DNA from: Pseudomonas cuatrocienegasensis
GTDB lineage: Bacteria; Pseudomonadota; Gammaproteobacteria; Pseudomonadales; Pseudomonadaceae
Direction: 5' to 3'
DNA length: 47,016 nucleotides
Assembly: GCF_900110925.1 (NCBI RefSeq)
Contig: NZ_FOFP01000021.1
Coordinates: 1-47,016, forward strand
Shown: positions 24,508 through 31,947 of the stretch, one piece after another
Position numbering within the stretch: the stretch's first letter is position 1
Layout of the letters: the number at the start of each line of letters is the position of its first letter
Notes under the pieces: generated by a model
Databases searched by the model: none
What the model was told of the DNA's origin: nothing
What the model saw: the letters and a program-made list of their open reading frames with translations, nothing else
Made by a program: the position numbers and the translations under genes

Positions 24508-25221
24508 ATGATGACAATGATCCAGCGGATTTGCTTCGCCATTTTTTGCCTGGCACTGCCAACCCCTTCGTTACTGGCCGCCAACCTGGCGCCTGATGCA
24601 CTGCTGGAGAACCTCGCCGCCGAAGCGCCGGCACTGCAACGCAAGGTGCTCGGCCATGCCATCAGCGCCATGCGCTGCGCGATCAACAACGGCGCCCAGC
24701 CAGCAAAACGGCTGGCGGTCATCGACTTCTCCAAGCCCTCCAGCGAACGCCGCCTGTGGATCTTCGACCTGACCAGCCAGCGTCTGCTGCTGCACGACCT
24801 GGTCGCCCACGGCCAACAGTCCGGCGAGAACTTCGCCACGCAGTTCTCCAATCGCGAAGGTAGCCATCAATCCAGCCTGGGGCTGTTTCGCACCCAGGAA
24901 AGCTATACCGGCAAACATGGCTACTCGCTGCGCATGGACGGCCTGGAGCCCGGGATCAACGACCGCGCCCGGGAACGCGCCATCGTCATTCACCCAGCCG
25001 ATTACGTGGACCCAGCGTGGATTACCGCCCAAGGCCGTATCGGTCGCAGCCAGGGTTGCCCAGCCGTGCGCCCGGAGGTCGCCCGCATGGTGGTGGACAG
25101 CCTCAAAGGCGGGCAATTCATGTTTTCCTACTACCCGGACCCACGCTGGCTGCAATCCTCAGCGTTTATCAACTGCCAGCCACGGCTGGTGGCCGGCATC
25201 ATCAGCGCTAAAGAAGGCTAA
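24508..25221 (+). CDS. Murein L,D-transpeptidase catalytic domain family protein
   Basis: A 237-residue secreted protein: signal peptide at about 1-24 (cleavage after LLAA), then a YkuD_2-type catalytic domain. The conserved pattern FDLTSQRLLLHDLVAHGQ is followed by REGSHQSSLGLFRTQESYTGKHGYSLRMDGLE. The active-site segment IVIHPADYV... RIGRSQGCPAV carries the His and the Cys nucleophile. Members are thought to be murein L,D-transpeptidases or carboxypeptidases; this subfamily is little studied. ATG at 24508 is weakly supported by GAGAC; another ATG follows immediately. It is divergent from the larger YcbB-type enzyme, so the two may serve the same envelope process. Confidence 0.85.
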   Translation: MMTMIQRICFAIFCLALPTPSLLAANLAPDALLENLAAEAPALQRKVLGHAISAMRCAINNGAQPAKRLAVIDFSKPSSERRLWIFDLTSQRLLLHDLVAHGQQSGENFATQFSNREGSHQSSLGLFRTQESYTGKHGYSLRMDGLEPGINDRARERAIVIHPADYVDPAWITAQGRIGRSQGCPAVRPEVARMVVDSLKGGQFMFSYYPDPRWLQSSAFINCQPRLVAGIISAKEG

Positions 25222-25273
25222 GACGCCGCAAAGCGATCACGACCCGCCCCGTCTACCGCTCTGCGATCGCAAT

Positions 25274-25299
25274 GGTGGATGAGAAAAGCGTCATCCACC
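25274..25299. repeat. Hairpin repeat ggtggatga...tcatccacc
   Basis: A perfect nine-base-pair stem (GGTGGATGA / TCATCCACC) with loop GAAAAGCG lies 52 bases after the second YkuD gene. It can act as its terminator. I recall similar hairpins as dispersed Pseudomonas intergenic repeats. Confidence 0.6.
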
Positions 25300-25420
25300 C
25301 TACGTGAAGGTGGCGTGGCTGTGCCGATTTCGGCATCACCACCGAGCAAATCCCTCAAGCCGGGCAGGCCGCACGCGCGGCACTCTGTCAGCCACTCCAC
25401 CGGTTTACAGGCGCAGCCCC

Positions 25421-26398
25421 ATGAAACGCATCGAGGTTATCGACTCCCACACCGGCGGTGAGCCGACCCGCCTGGTGATCAGCGGCTTTCCTGACCTGGG
25501 CAACGGCAGCATGACCGAGCGTCGGCAACACCTGGCCTACGCCCATGACGCCTGGCGTGCCGCCTGCATTCTCGAACCACGGGGCAACGACGTATTGGTC
25601 GGCGCCCTGCTCTGCGAGCCGGTTGACCCCAGCGCCTGTGCCGGGGTGATCTTCTTCAATAACACCGGCTATCTCGGCATGTGTGGCCACGGCACCATCG
25701 GCCTGGTGGTCTCGCTGGCGCACATGGGCCGCATCGGTGCTGGCGTGCACAAGATCGAAACGCCGGTGGGCACGGTCGAGGCGACCTTGCATGAAGATCG
25801 CTCGGTCAGCGTGCGCAACGTGCCGTCCTACCGTTACCGCAAGGCTGTCGAACTGCAGGTGCCGGGCTGTGGCCCGGTGCTGGGCGATATCGCCTGGGGC
25901 GGCAACTGGTTCTTCCTGATCGCCGACCACGGCCAACGCATCGCCGGCGACAATGTCGAGGCTCTCACCGCTTACACCTACGCGGTGCAGAAAGCGCTGG
26001 AGGAGCAAGGCATTCGCGGTGAGGACGGCGGCCTGATCGACCATATCGAGTTGTTTGCCGAAGATGAACAGCCAGTTCCCAACGCAGCATCATCGAGCGC
26101 AGCAGCTTCGCTGCGAGCCGACAGCCGGAATTTCGTGCTCTGCCCGGGCAAGGCCTACGACCGCTCGCCTTGCGGCACCGGCACCAGCGCCAAGCTGGCG
26201 TGTCTGGCAGCCGACGGCAAACTGCAGCCTGGCGAGATCTGGCATCAGGCCAGCGTGATCGGCAGTCTGTTCGAAGGCTCGTTCGAATGGCAGGGCGACA
26301 AGGTGATTCCGACCATTCGCGGCCGCGCCCATATCAGCGCCGAAGCCACCTTGCTGCTCGAACAGGACGACCCCTTCGCCTGGGGCATCCGCCCGTGA
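25421..26398 (+). CDS. lhpA: 4-hydroxyproline 2-epimerase (proline racemase family)
   Basis: A 325-residue epimerase converting trans-4-hydroxy-L-proline to cis-4-hydroxy-D-proline, the first step of bacterial hydroxyproline use. The two-base pair is intact: Cys88 in MCGHGTIG and Cys251 in DRSPCGTGTSAK. SHTGGEPTR at 9-17 and CPGKAYDRSPCGTG fit the epimerase rather than the dehydratase branch. Oddity: residues about 218-232 (VPNAASSSAAASLRA) form a low-complexity insert, and the underlying DNA can fold (CGCAGC-AGCTTC-GCTGCG). ATG at 25421 is the family start. Its stop overlaps the GTG of the next gene, heading a four-gene operon with the dehydrogenase components. Confidence 0.9.
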   Translation: MKRIEVIDSHTGGEPTRLVISGFPDLGNGSMTERRQHLAYAHDAWRAACILEPRGNDVLVGALLCEPVDPSACAGVIFFNNTGYLGMCGHGTIGLVVSLAHMGRIGAGVHKIETPVGTVEATLHEDRSVSVRNVPSYRYRKAVELQVPGCGPVLGDIAWGGNWFFLIADHGQRIAGDNVEALTAYTYAVQKALEEQGIRGEDGGLIDHIELFAEDEQPVPNAASSSAAASLRADSRNFVLCPGKAYDRSPCGTGTSAKLACLAADGKLQPGEIWHQASVIGSLFEGSFEWQGDKVIPTIRGRAHISAEATLLLEQDDPFAWGIRP

Positions 26399-27510
26399 AG
26401 CCCACGCGGGTCGCCGATGTCATCGTCATCGGCGCCGGCATTATCGGCGCGGCCTGCGCCCGTGAACTGGCCCGCTGCGGCCAGCAGGTGCTGGTGATCG
26501 ACGCTGGCCTGCACAGCGCCACCGCCGCCGGCATGGGTCACCTGCTGGTGCTCGATGACAACCAGGCCGAGCTTGATATCAGCCGCTACTCGCTGCGCCG
26601 CTGGCGCGAGCTGGGCCCACAGCTGCCGGACGACTGCGCCTACCGCAGCAACGGCACCCTGTGGCTGGCCGCCAACGAGCAGGAGCTGGCGGCAGCGGAA
26701 GCCAAAAGCATCAACCTGCGCGGCGAAGGCATCCGCTGCGAAATGATCCCCGGCCATTCCCTGCAGGAAATGGAGCCGATTCTGCGTGATGGCCTGCACG
26801 GTGCCCTGCGCCTGCCGGACGACGGCATTCTCTACGCGCCGAATACAGCACGCTGGATGCTCGATAACCCACGTATCAGGCAACGCCGCGCGCGGGTCAC
26901 TGAGCTGGACGGCAACCGCGTGCGCCTCGACAGCGGCGAGTGGCTAAGCAGCGAGGCCGTGGTGCTGGCCAACGGCATCCAGGCGGTGGACCTGTGCCCG
27001 GAGCTGCCCATCGCGCCGAAGAAAGGCCATCTGCTGATCACCGACCGCTATCCCCATCCGGTCACCCACACCATCACCGAGCTGAGCTACCTGACCAGCG
27101 TGCACAACAGCAGCGGCGCCTCGGTGGCCTGCAATATCCAGCCGCGGCCGACGGGCCAGCTATTTATCGGCACCTCGCGGCAGTTCGATACGCTCGACCC
27201 CGAGGTCGAAGGCTGGCTGCTAGCACGCATGCTCAAGCATGCCGCGAGCTATGCGCCGGGCCTGGCGAAACTCAACGGCATCCGCGCCTGGGCGGGCTTT
27301 CGCGCCGCTACGCCGGATGGCATGCCGCTGATTGGCGAGCACCCTGCACAGCCTGGCCTGTGGCTGGCAGTCGGCCACGAAGGCCTGGGGGTCACTACCG
27401 CCCCGGCGACGGCTGATCTGCTGGCCGCGCTGCTGTTCAACGAGGCGGAGCCGATACCGGCTGCCGCCTACGCGCCTGGCCGTTACCTGGGAGAACCGAC
27501 CCATGCCTGA
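26395..27510 (+). CDS. D-hydroxyproline dehydrogenase, FAD-binding DAO-type subunit
   Basis: A 371-residue FAD oxidoreductase of the D-amino-acid oxidase fold. The Rossmann motif DVIVIGAGIIGAACARELARCG is at about 8-29, and the C-terminal flavin/substrate region is RAWAGFRAATPDGMPLIGEHP. With the following iron-sulfur and NAD/FAD-type components it forms a three-subunit dehydrogenase like LhpB/E/F of P. aeruginosa. That enzyme oxidises cis-4-hydroxy-D-proline to pyrroline-4-hydroxy-2-carboxylate and passes electrons to the respiratory chain. GTG at 26395 overlaps the epimerase stop (GTGA), a strong sign of coupling. Exact LhpB versus LhpE naming is not asserted. Confidence 0.87.
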   Translation: MKPTRVADVIVIGAGIIGAACARELARCGQQVLVIDAGLHSATAAGMGHLLVLDDNQAELDISRYSLRRWRELGPQLPDDCAYRSNGTLWLAANEQELAAAEAKSINLRGEGIRCEMIPGHSLQEMEPILRDGLHGALRLPDDGILYAPNTARWMLDNPRIRQRRARVTELDGNRVRLDSGEWLSSEAVVLANGIQAVDLCPELPIAPKKGHLLITDRYPHPVTHTITELSYLTSVHNSSGASVACNIQPRPTGQLFIGTSRQFDTLDPEVEGWLLARMLKHAASYAPGLAKLNGIRAWAGFRAATPDGMPLIGEHPAQPGLWLAVGHEGLGVTTAPATADLLAALLFNEAEPIPAAAYAPGRYLGEPTHA

Positions 27511-27739
27511 TCTGCACCTCGACGGCCGTCCGCTCTGCGTAGCGCCAGGAACCACGGTCGCTGCCGCCCTGGCCCTGGGTGGCGACGGCAGCAGCCGCAC
27601 CTCGATCAGCGGCCAGCGCCGTGCGCCGCTGTGCGGCATGGGTATCTGCCAGGAATGCCGGGTGAGCATCGACGGCGTACGGCGGCTGGCCTGCCAGACC
27701 CTGTGCCAAGACGGCATGCAAGTGGAGACACAAGCATGA
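27503..27739 (+). CDS. (2Fe-2S)-binding subunit of D-hydroxyproline dehydrogenase
   Basis: A 78-residue ferredoxin-like protein with the plant-type cluster pattern CGMGICQEC plus a fourth cysteine in LACQT. HcnA-like small subunits of this type accompany two flavoproteins in heterotrimeric imino-acid dehydrogenases. ATG at 27503 overlaps the previous gene by eight bases; its stop overlaps the next start (ATGA). It likely relays electrons between the two flavin subunits. Confidence 0.87.
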   Translation: MPDLHLDGRPLCVAPGTTVAAALALGGDGSSRTSISGQRRAPLCGMGICQECRVSIDGVRRLACQTLCQDGMQVETQA

Positions 27740-28998
27740 GCGAACACGCTGACGTATTGATCATCGGTGCCGGCCCGGCTGGGCTGTCGGCGGCGCTGGC
27801 GGCCGCCAACGATGGCGCGCAGGTCGTACTGCTCGATGACAACCCACTGCCTGGCGGGCAGATCTGGCGTGATGGCGCTCAGGCCAACATCCCCAGCCAG
27901 GCGCGCCACCTGCGCGATAGCGTGGAGGCGCACACGCATATTCAGCGCCACGCCGCCACGCGTGTAGTAGCGAAAGCCGGCAGCCAGGCGCTGCTGGTAG
28001 AGAATCCTGAGCGCGGCTGGGTTATCACCTATCGCTCGCTGATTTTGTGTACCGGCGCGCGCGAGCTGCTACTGCCGTTTCCCGGCTGGACATTGCCCGG
28101 TGTTACCGGTGCCGGTGGCCTGCAGGCCCTGATCAAAGGCGGCATGCCGGTAGTCGATGAGCGCATCGTCATCGCCGGCAGTGGTCCGCTGCTGCTGGCC
28201 AGCGCGGACACGGCCAAGCACCACGGCGCCCAGGTGGTGCGCATCGCCGAGCAGGCGCCGCTGGGCGCGGTCGCTACCTTCGCCATGCAGTTACCGCGCT
28301 GGCCGCACAAGCTGTTGCAGTCTTTCAGCCTGTTCGACGCGGGTTACCGCACCGGCACGCGAATCGTCGCTGCGCTGGGTCAGGATCACCTGGAAGGCGT
28401 GCGCCTGCAGCGGGGTAATAAGGTCGAGGAACTGGCGTGCGAGCGCCTGGCCTGCGGTTTCGGTCTGATACCCAACGTGCAGTTAGGGCAGGCCCTCGGC
28501 TGTGCGCTGGGTAACAACGCCATCCAGGTGGATGCCTGGCAGGCGACCGATGTGGCGGGCGTCTACGCCGCGGGCGAGTGCACCGGCTTCGGCGGCAGCG
28601 AGCTGGCACTGGTCGAGGGCCGTATCGCTGGGCATGTGGCTGCGGGGAATCGCGAGGCGGCGCAACGCTTGTGGGGCGAACGCCAACGCTGGCAGCGCTT
28701 TGCCGGCTCGCTGAACCAGCACTTCGCGCTTGACCCCACCCTCAAGCACCTGGCCGCGCCGGATACGCTGCTGTGTCGCTGCGAAGACGTGCCCTATGCC
28801 GCCGTGGCCGCCCACGCCAACTGGCGCGAAGCGAAGCTGTCGACCCGCTGCGGCATGGGGGCCTGCCAGGGCAAGGTATGCGGCGCAGCAGCGCACTACC
28901 TGTTCGACTGGCCGCCGGTAGCCCCCCGCCCGCCGTTTACACCAACGCGCATTGAAACGCTGATACAGCTGGAAAGCGCCGCACAAAGCGAGCACTGA
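27736..28998 (+). CDS. FAD/NAD(P)-type oxidoreductase subunit of D-hydroxyproline dehydrogenase
   Basis: A 420-residue flavoprotein of the pyridine-nucleotide-disulfide fold. The FAD motif DVLIIGAGPAGLSAALAAANDGAQVVLLDD is near residue 6, and ERIVIAGSGPLLLASADTAKHHGAQV near 140 marks the second nucleotide-binding domain. The C-terminus is a BFD-like cluster domain with cysteines in LLCRCEDV and RCGMGACQGKVCG. HcnB-like proteins with this layout are the alpha subunits of such dehydrogenases. It ends the lhpA operon. A sigma-54-driven regulatory RNA follows 160 bp downstream. Confidence 0.87.
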   Translation: MSEHADVLIIGAGPAGLSAALAAANDGAQVVLLDDNPLPGGQIWRDGAQANIPSQARHLRDSVEAHTHIQRHAATRVVAKAGSQALLVENPERGWVITYRSLILCTGARELLLPFPGWTLPGVTGAGGLQALIKGGMPVVDERIVIAGSGPLLLASADTAKHHGAQVVRIAEQAPLGAVATFAMQLPRWPHKLLQSFSLFDAGYRTGTRIVAALGQDHLEGVRLQRGNKVEELACERLACGFGLIPNVQLGQALGCALGNNAIQVDAWQATDVAGVYAAGECTGFGGSELALVEGRIAGHVAAGNREAAQRLWGERQRWQRFAGSLNQHFALDPTLKHLAAPDTLLCRCEDVPYAAVAAHANWREAKLSTRCGMGACQGKVCGAAAHYLFDWPPVAPRPPFTPTRIETLIQLESAAQSEH

Positions 28999-29133
28999 CG
29001 CGCAGCCCCGGTGTGTTCCAGTGACAACCCCAGGGCGATAAGGCGGGTAGAGCGGTAACGTTTTCTGTGACGCCAGCGCACACCCGCACGGCCAAAAAAA
29101 CTAACCCATTGAAAAATATAGCAATTAAAAAAT
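28999..29133. other. Gap upstream of the sigma-54 promoter of the small RNA
   Basis: No gene is visible. The stretch includes GTAACG-TTTTC-TGTGAC near 29057-29073, about 70 bp upstream of the -24 element, a plausible but unproven activator site (CbrB would be the expected activator for this RNA family). Terminator evidence for the preceding operon is weak. Confidence 0.4.
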
Positions 29134-29149
29134 TGGCACAGGATATGCT
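29134..29149 (+). promoter_or_regulatory. Sigma-54 promoter of the CrcZ-family RNA
   Basis: TGGCACAGGATATGCT carries GG at 29135-29136 and GC at 29147-29148 with exactly ten bases between, the invariant sigma-54 geometry. Predicted transcription start is about 29160 (GCACAACAA...). CrcZ-type RNAs are transcribed from RpoN promoters activated by CbrB, so promoter type and RNA content agree. Confidence 0.8.
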
Positions 29150-29159
29150 CTATGTTTCG

Positions 29160-29495
29160 CACAACAAAAATAACAAGACGCACCCCATGACAAGAACAAC
29201 ACCACGGCTCTAGCATAAGAAAGACAATAATCGCAGAGACGCAGCTAACTGATTTCTTTGGAGAGGAACGCCAGCGGGCTTGTACCGCAACCGGGTCGAT
29301 AACAATAAAATCGCGTTTTAACGCAACGACAGTCGGGTTGGATCTCAGGATCAAGGCAACATCAGCGTCCAAACAAATCCGTTCGCTCCTGGCCTCCGTT
29401 GGAGGCCGCGGCTAAAACAAGAACAACAGGCCGGTAGCACTAACAAGAACGATGATGCAGATACGATTGGGGGAGTTTAGGCTCCCCTTTCTGCT
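29160..29495 (+). ncRNA. CrcZ/CrcY/CrcX-family catabolite-repression small RNA
   Basis: No convincing coding frame is present, but the stretch has every feature of a CrcZ-type RNA that titrates Hfq/Crc from target mRNAs. These are a sigma-54 promoter, a length of about 335 nt, a 3' terminator and seven A-rich AAnAAnAA motifs. The motifs start at 29163, 29169, 29192, 29301, 29416, 29419 and 29442, with two overlapping pairs. A perfect hairpin GGCCTCC-GTT-GGAGGCC (29391-29407) is followed at once by GCGGCTAAAACAAGAAC, an arrangement I recall from CrcZ. cbrB is not adjacent, so this is not the standard crcZ locus; it is a CrcX/CrcY-like paralogue or a relocated copy. Which of the three it is cannot be told without alignment. 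Confidence 0.82.
29470..29493 (+). terminator. Terminator of the CrcZ-family RNA
   Basis: GGGGAG (29470-29475) pairs with CTCCCC (29482-29487), followed by TTTCTGCTTT. It lies about 20 bases after the last AAnAAnAA motif and defines the RNA 3' end. Confidence 0.75.
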
Positions 29496-29666
29496 TTCTG
29501 GCATTCAGCTCTCCCAGCATCTTGCACCGCTTGCCCCCCCCAGAGAGGTCGCGGTTTTTCATGCGCACGCAACCTGTCAGGTTCAGTAGCCTTTCGTTCG
29601 CAGCAACGCGGCTTGCGACAAGACGCCAACAGACCCTAATGTCGTCTCAAGCATCAAATGTCGGTC

Positions 29667-29750
29667 TGTGGGAGGGGCTTTAGCCGCGACGCTTTCAGCG
29701 TTTTCAAGATCTATCGCGAATAAAAGCTAGGCGCCCCCTTCGCTCCTACA
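29667..29750. repeat. Composite REP region
   Basis: gtgggaggggctttagccgcgacgctttcagcg ... ctatcgcgaataaaagctaggcgcccccttcgctcctaca. Same module order as 4839-4937 and 24264-24346, but shortened. Confidence 0.7.
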
Positions 29751-29780
29751 GAAAGCGACAAATGATTCGTGTTGCGACAC

Positions 29781-30026
29781 TAGCAGGCCGTTAAAAACGC
29801 AGGCGAGGCAGTCAGCGCTAGACCGATGGCGGCCCCACCTAGGCGGCCCCACAAAAACAGGCGAAAAACTGACTGGGCTCGCACGCGAGTTTACGAGTTG
29901 TAAATGAGCATTTGATTCGCTTCGCTCACCCCTTCGGGGCCGTGCTAAAGCACGCTCAGCCTCTGGCTGTGAGCCCTGTTTTTAACGCTGCGCTGGCAAC
30001 GTAGGTAGTTTTTCAACAGCCTGCTA
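29781..30026. mobile_element. MITE-like element upstream of the AraC regulator
   Basis: The ends are inverted repeats: tagcaggccgttaaaaac at 29781-29798 and gtagtttttcaacagcctgcta at 30005-30026 (differing at only a few positions). The 246-bp interior has no gene and several hairpins. It looks like a non-autonomous transposon remnant. It ends 31 bp before the AraC start codon. Confidence 0.6.
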
Positions 30027-30057
30027 GGCTGTCCCTTTCGATCAGCTCGCAGCCCCT

Positions 30058-30807
30058 ATGCACAGCCTGTTACCCACCGCGCACCACCCTGACCTGCCGA
30101 CCTTGATCAGCAGCCTTCGGCAGATCGAGCCGCTGCTCGATGCCATGCCCGAGGTGGTGTTTTTCATCAAGGATACGCAGACCCGCTACGCCCTGATCAA
30201 CCAGACCCTGGCGCACCGCCTGGGCTGCAAAAGCAAGGACAAGCTGCTTGGCATGACCGCTGAACAGGTGTTCCCAGCCAGCTTCGGGCCGTCCTACACC
30301 GCGCAGGATCGACGGGTGCTCAAGGACGGCACACAGCTGACCGACCAGTTGGAGCTGCACCTCTATTACGCTAACCAGCCTGTCTGGTGCCTGACCCACA
30401 AGCTGGCGCTGCGCAATGCGGCGGGCGAGATCATTGGCCTGGCCGGTATTTCCCGGGACGTGCAGTTGCCGCAATCGAACCACCCGGCTTACCCAAAGCT
30501 GGCAGCGGTGGACGCGCATATTCGCCAGCACTTCGCCCGGCCGATCAGCCTGGCCGAGCTCACCGAACTGGCTGGCCTATCGGTGGCGCAACTGGAGCGC
30601 CACTGCAAGCGCATCTTCCAGCTCACCCCGCGGCAGATGATCCACAAGGCGCGCCTCGGCGAGGCCAGCCGCCTGCTGCTGCAGGACCTGCCGATCACCG
30701 AGATCGCCCTGCGTTGCGGTTACACCGACCACAGCGCCTTCAGCCGCCAGTTTCGCGCACTGACCGGGCTGACCCCGAGCCAGTTCCGCGAATCGCACAA
30801 GGGCTGA
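30058..30807 (+). CDS. lhpR: PAS-AraC family regulator, LhpR-like
   Basis: A 249-residue regulator with an N-terminal PAS domain (about 20-135: LLDAMPEVVFFIKDTQTRYALINQTLAHRLG) and a C-terminal AraC/XylS double HTH (about 150-248: LAELTELAGLSVAQLERHCKRIF, ITEIALRCGYTDHSAFSRQFRALTGLTPSQFR). In P. aeruginosa an AraC-type activator, LhpR, sits at the same place, next to the importer genes of the hydroxyproline cluster. It likely activates catabolic genes when hydroxyproline is present. ATG at 30058 lies just 31 bp after a MITE-like element, so its promoter may be altered or supplied by that element. No strong ribosome-binding site is visible. Confidence 0.85.
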   Translation: MHSLLPTAHHPDLPTLISSLRQIEPLLDAMPEVVFFIKDTQTRYALINQTLAHRLGCKSKDKLLGMTAEQVFPASFGPSYTAQDRRVLKDGTQLTDQLELHLYYANQPVWCLTHKLALRNAAGEIIGLAGISRDVQLPQSNHPAYPKLAAVDAHIRQHFARPISLAELTELAGLSVAQLERHCKRIFQLTPRQMIHKARLGEASRLLLQDLPITEIALRCGYTDHSAFSRQFRALTGLTPSQFRESHKG

Positions 30808-30973
30808 CGCTTAGCTGTGTTCCGAAACGAGGCGTGCGCCATAGCGTATCGCTCCAATCTGTAACACCAGGGCGCGCATCAGCGTTTCCACTATCCTTTG
30901 TGCTTTAGCTCGATCCCTCAGCCCATGGGGCCTGCAGCAGCAGCCCGAAGAACAGGCACAGCCGTTGCATATC

Positions 30974-30993
30974 AAATATCGTATACGAAATTT
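30974..30993. promoter_or_regulatory. CGTATACG palindrome, putative GntR operator of the importer operon
   Basis: AAATATCGTATACGAAATTT is a 20-bp palindrome with one mismatched pair, centred at 30983/30984 and ending 36 bp before the binding-protein gene. The GTATAC core fits FCD-type GntR regulators. The central 14 bp match the site at 36943-36956 almost exactly. Confidence 0.75.
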
Positions 30994-31028
30994 CCTATAA
31001 CTATCGTCTGCACACTTTCGAGGCCCCT

Positions 31029-31847
31029 ATGAAAAACACCGCTTTTGCCGTAGCCCTCAGCGCAGTACTCGGCAGCACCCTGATCGGGACTGCTCACGCC
31101 GACAAACTCGATTCGATCATCGAGTCCGGCAAGTTGCGTTGCGCCGTGACCCTGGACTTTCCGCCCATGGGTTCGCGCGACGAGAAGAACGAGCCCGTCG
31201 GCTTCGACGTCGACTATTGCAACGACCTGGCGAAGGTCCTCGGCGTCACCGCCGAAGTGGTCGAAACCCCCTTCCCCGATCGTATCCCGGCGCTGGTTTC
31301 CGGCCGTGCCGACGTGATCGTCGCCTCCACCTCCGACACCCTGGAGCGGGCCAAGACCGTGGGCATGACCATGCCCTACTTCGCCTTTCAGATGGTCGTG
31401 CTGACCCGCGATGACACCGGCATCAACAGCTACGCAGACCTCAAGGGCAAGCCGGTCGGTAACACCAGCGGCACCTACGAGGCCATCGCCCTGGAGAAGG
31501 ACGTCAAAGCCTGGGGCGGCGGCAGTTTCCGCGCCTACCAGTCGCAGAACGACACCATCCTCGCCGTCGCCCAGGGCCACATCGCCGCCACCGTGGTGAC
31601 CAACACCGTCGCCGCCGCCACCCTCAAGTCCGGCAAGTACAAGGGCCTGAAAGTGGTCGGTGATGCACCCTATGTCGTCGACTACGTGTCCCTGGCGGCC
31701 AAGCGCGACGAATACGGCCTGCTCAACTACCTCAACCTGTTCGTCAACCAGCAGGTGCGCACCGGCCGTTACGAAGAACTGTGGCTGAAGTGGGTGGGCG
31801 ACGAAATCAAACCGGCCAACCTGACCGTGCCGGGCGTGTATTACTGA
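31029..31847 (+). CDS. Hydroxyproline ABC transporter, periplasmic binding protein
   Basis: A 272-residue family 3 solute-binding protein with a signal peptide (about 1-24, cleaved after AHA). The ligand-domain start is SIIESGKLRCAVTLDFPPMGSRDEKNEPVGFDVDYCNDLAKVLG. It is first of six codirectional genes: binding protein, aconitase-X enzyme, two permeases, ATPase, proline-racemase-like protein. The ligand is therefore very probably hydroxyproline or an isomer. A CGTATACG operator lies 36 bp upstream and a hairpin follows the stop, so the binding protein can be made in excess over the membrane components. Confidence 0.88.
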   Translation: MKNTAFAVALSAVLGSTLIGTAHADKLDSIIESGKLRCAVTLDFPPMGSRDEKNEPVGFDVDYCNDLAKVLGVTAEVVETPFPDRIPALVSGRADVIVASTSDTLERAKTVGMTMPYFAFQMVVLTRDDTGINSYADLKGKPVGNTSGTYEAIALEKDVKAWGGGSFRAYQSQNDTILAVAQGHIAATVVTNTVAAATLKSGKYKGLKVVGDAPYVVDYVSLAAKRDEYGLLNYLNLFVNQQVRTGRYEELWLKWVGDEIKPANLTVPGVYY

Positions 31848-31860
31848 TCCAGGCCCTACC

Positions 31861-31894
31861 GCGCCGCCCATTGGCGGCGCACTTTTCCTCCTTT
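31861..31894 (+). terminator. Intra-operon hairpin after the binding-protein gene
   Basis: GCGCCGCC-CATT-GGCGGCGC is a perfect eight-base-pair stem at 31861-31880, followed by ACTTTTCCTCCTTT. It lies 13 bases after the binding-protein stop and before the rest of the operon: an attenuator or mRNA stabiliser, common behind binding-protein genes. Confidence 0.7.
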
Positions 31895-31947
31895 GCGCTC
31901 GCGAGCCCCCGTGGCTCCGAGCATTGCTGCCCCCGTGGAGCCCATTG

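Noticed and set aside
28999..29159. Possible small gene between the dehydrogenase operon and the small RNA
   Set aside because: Frames here are short or antisense and lack a ribosome-binding site. The sequence is better explained as the promoter region of the RNA.
29160..29495. A 158-codon minus-strand frame covering part of the small RNA
   Set aside because: It has no domain and a skewed composition, and it conflicts with the sigma-54 promoter, AAnAAnAA motifs and terminator on the plus strand.
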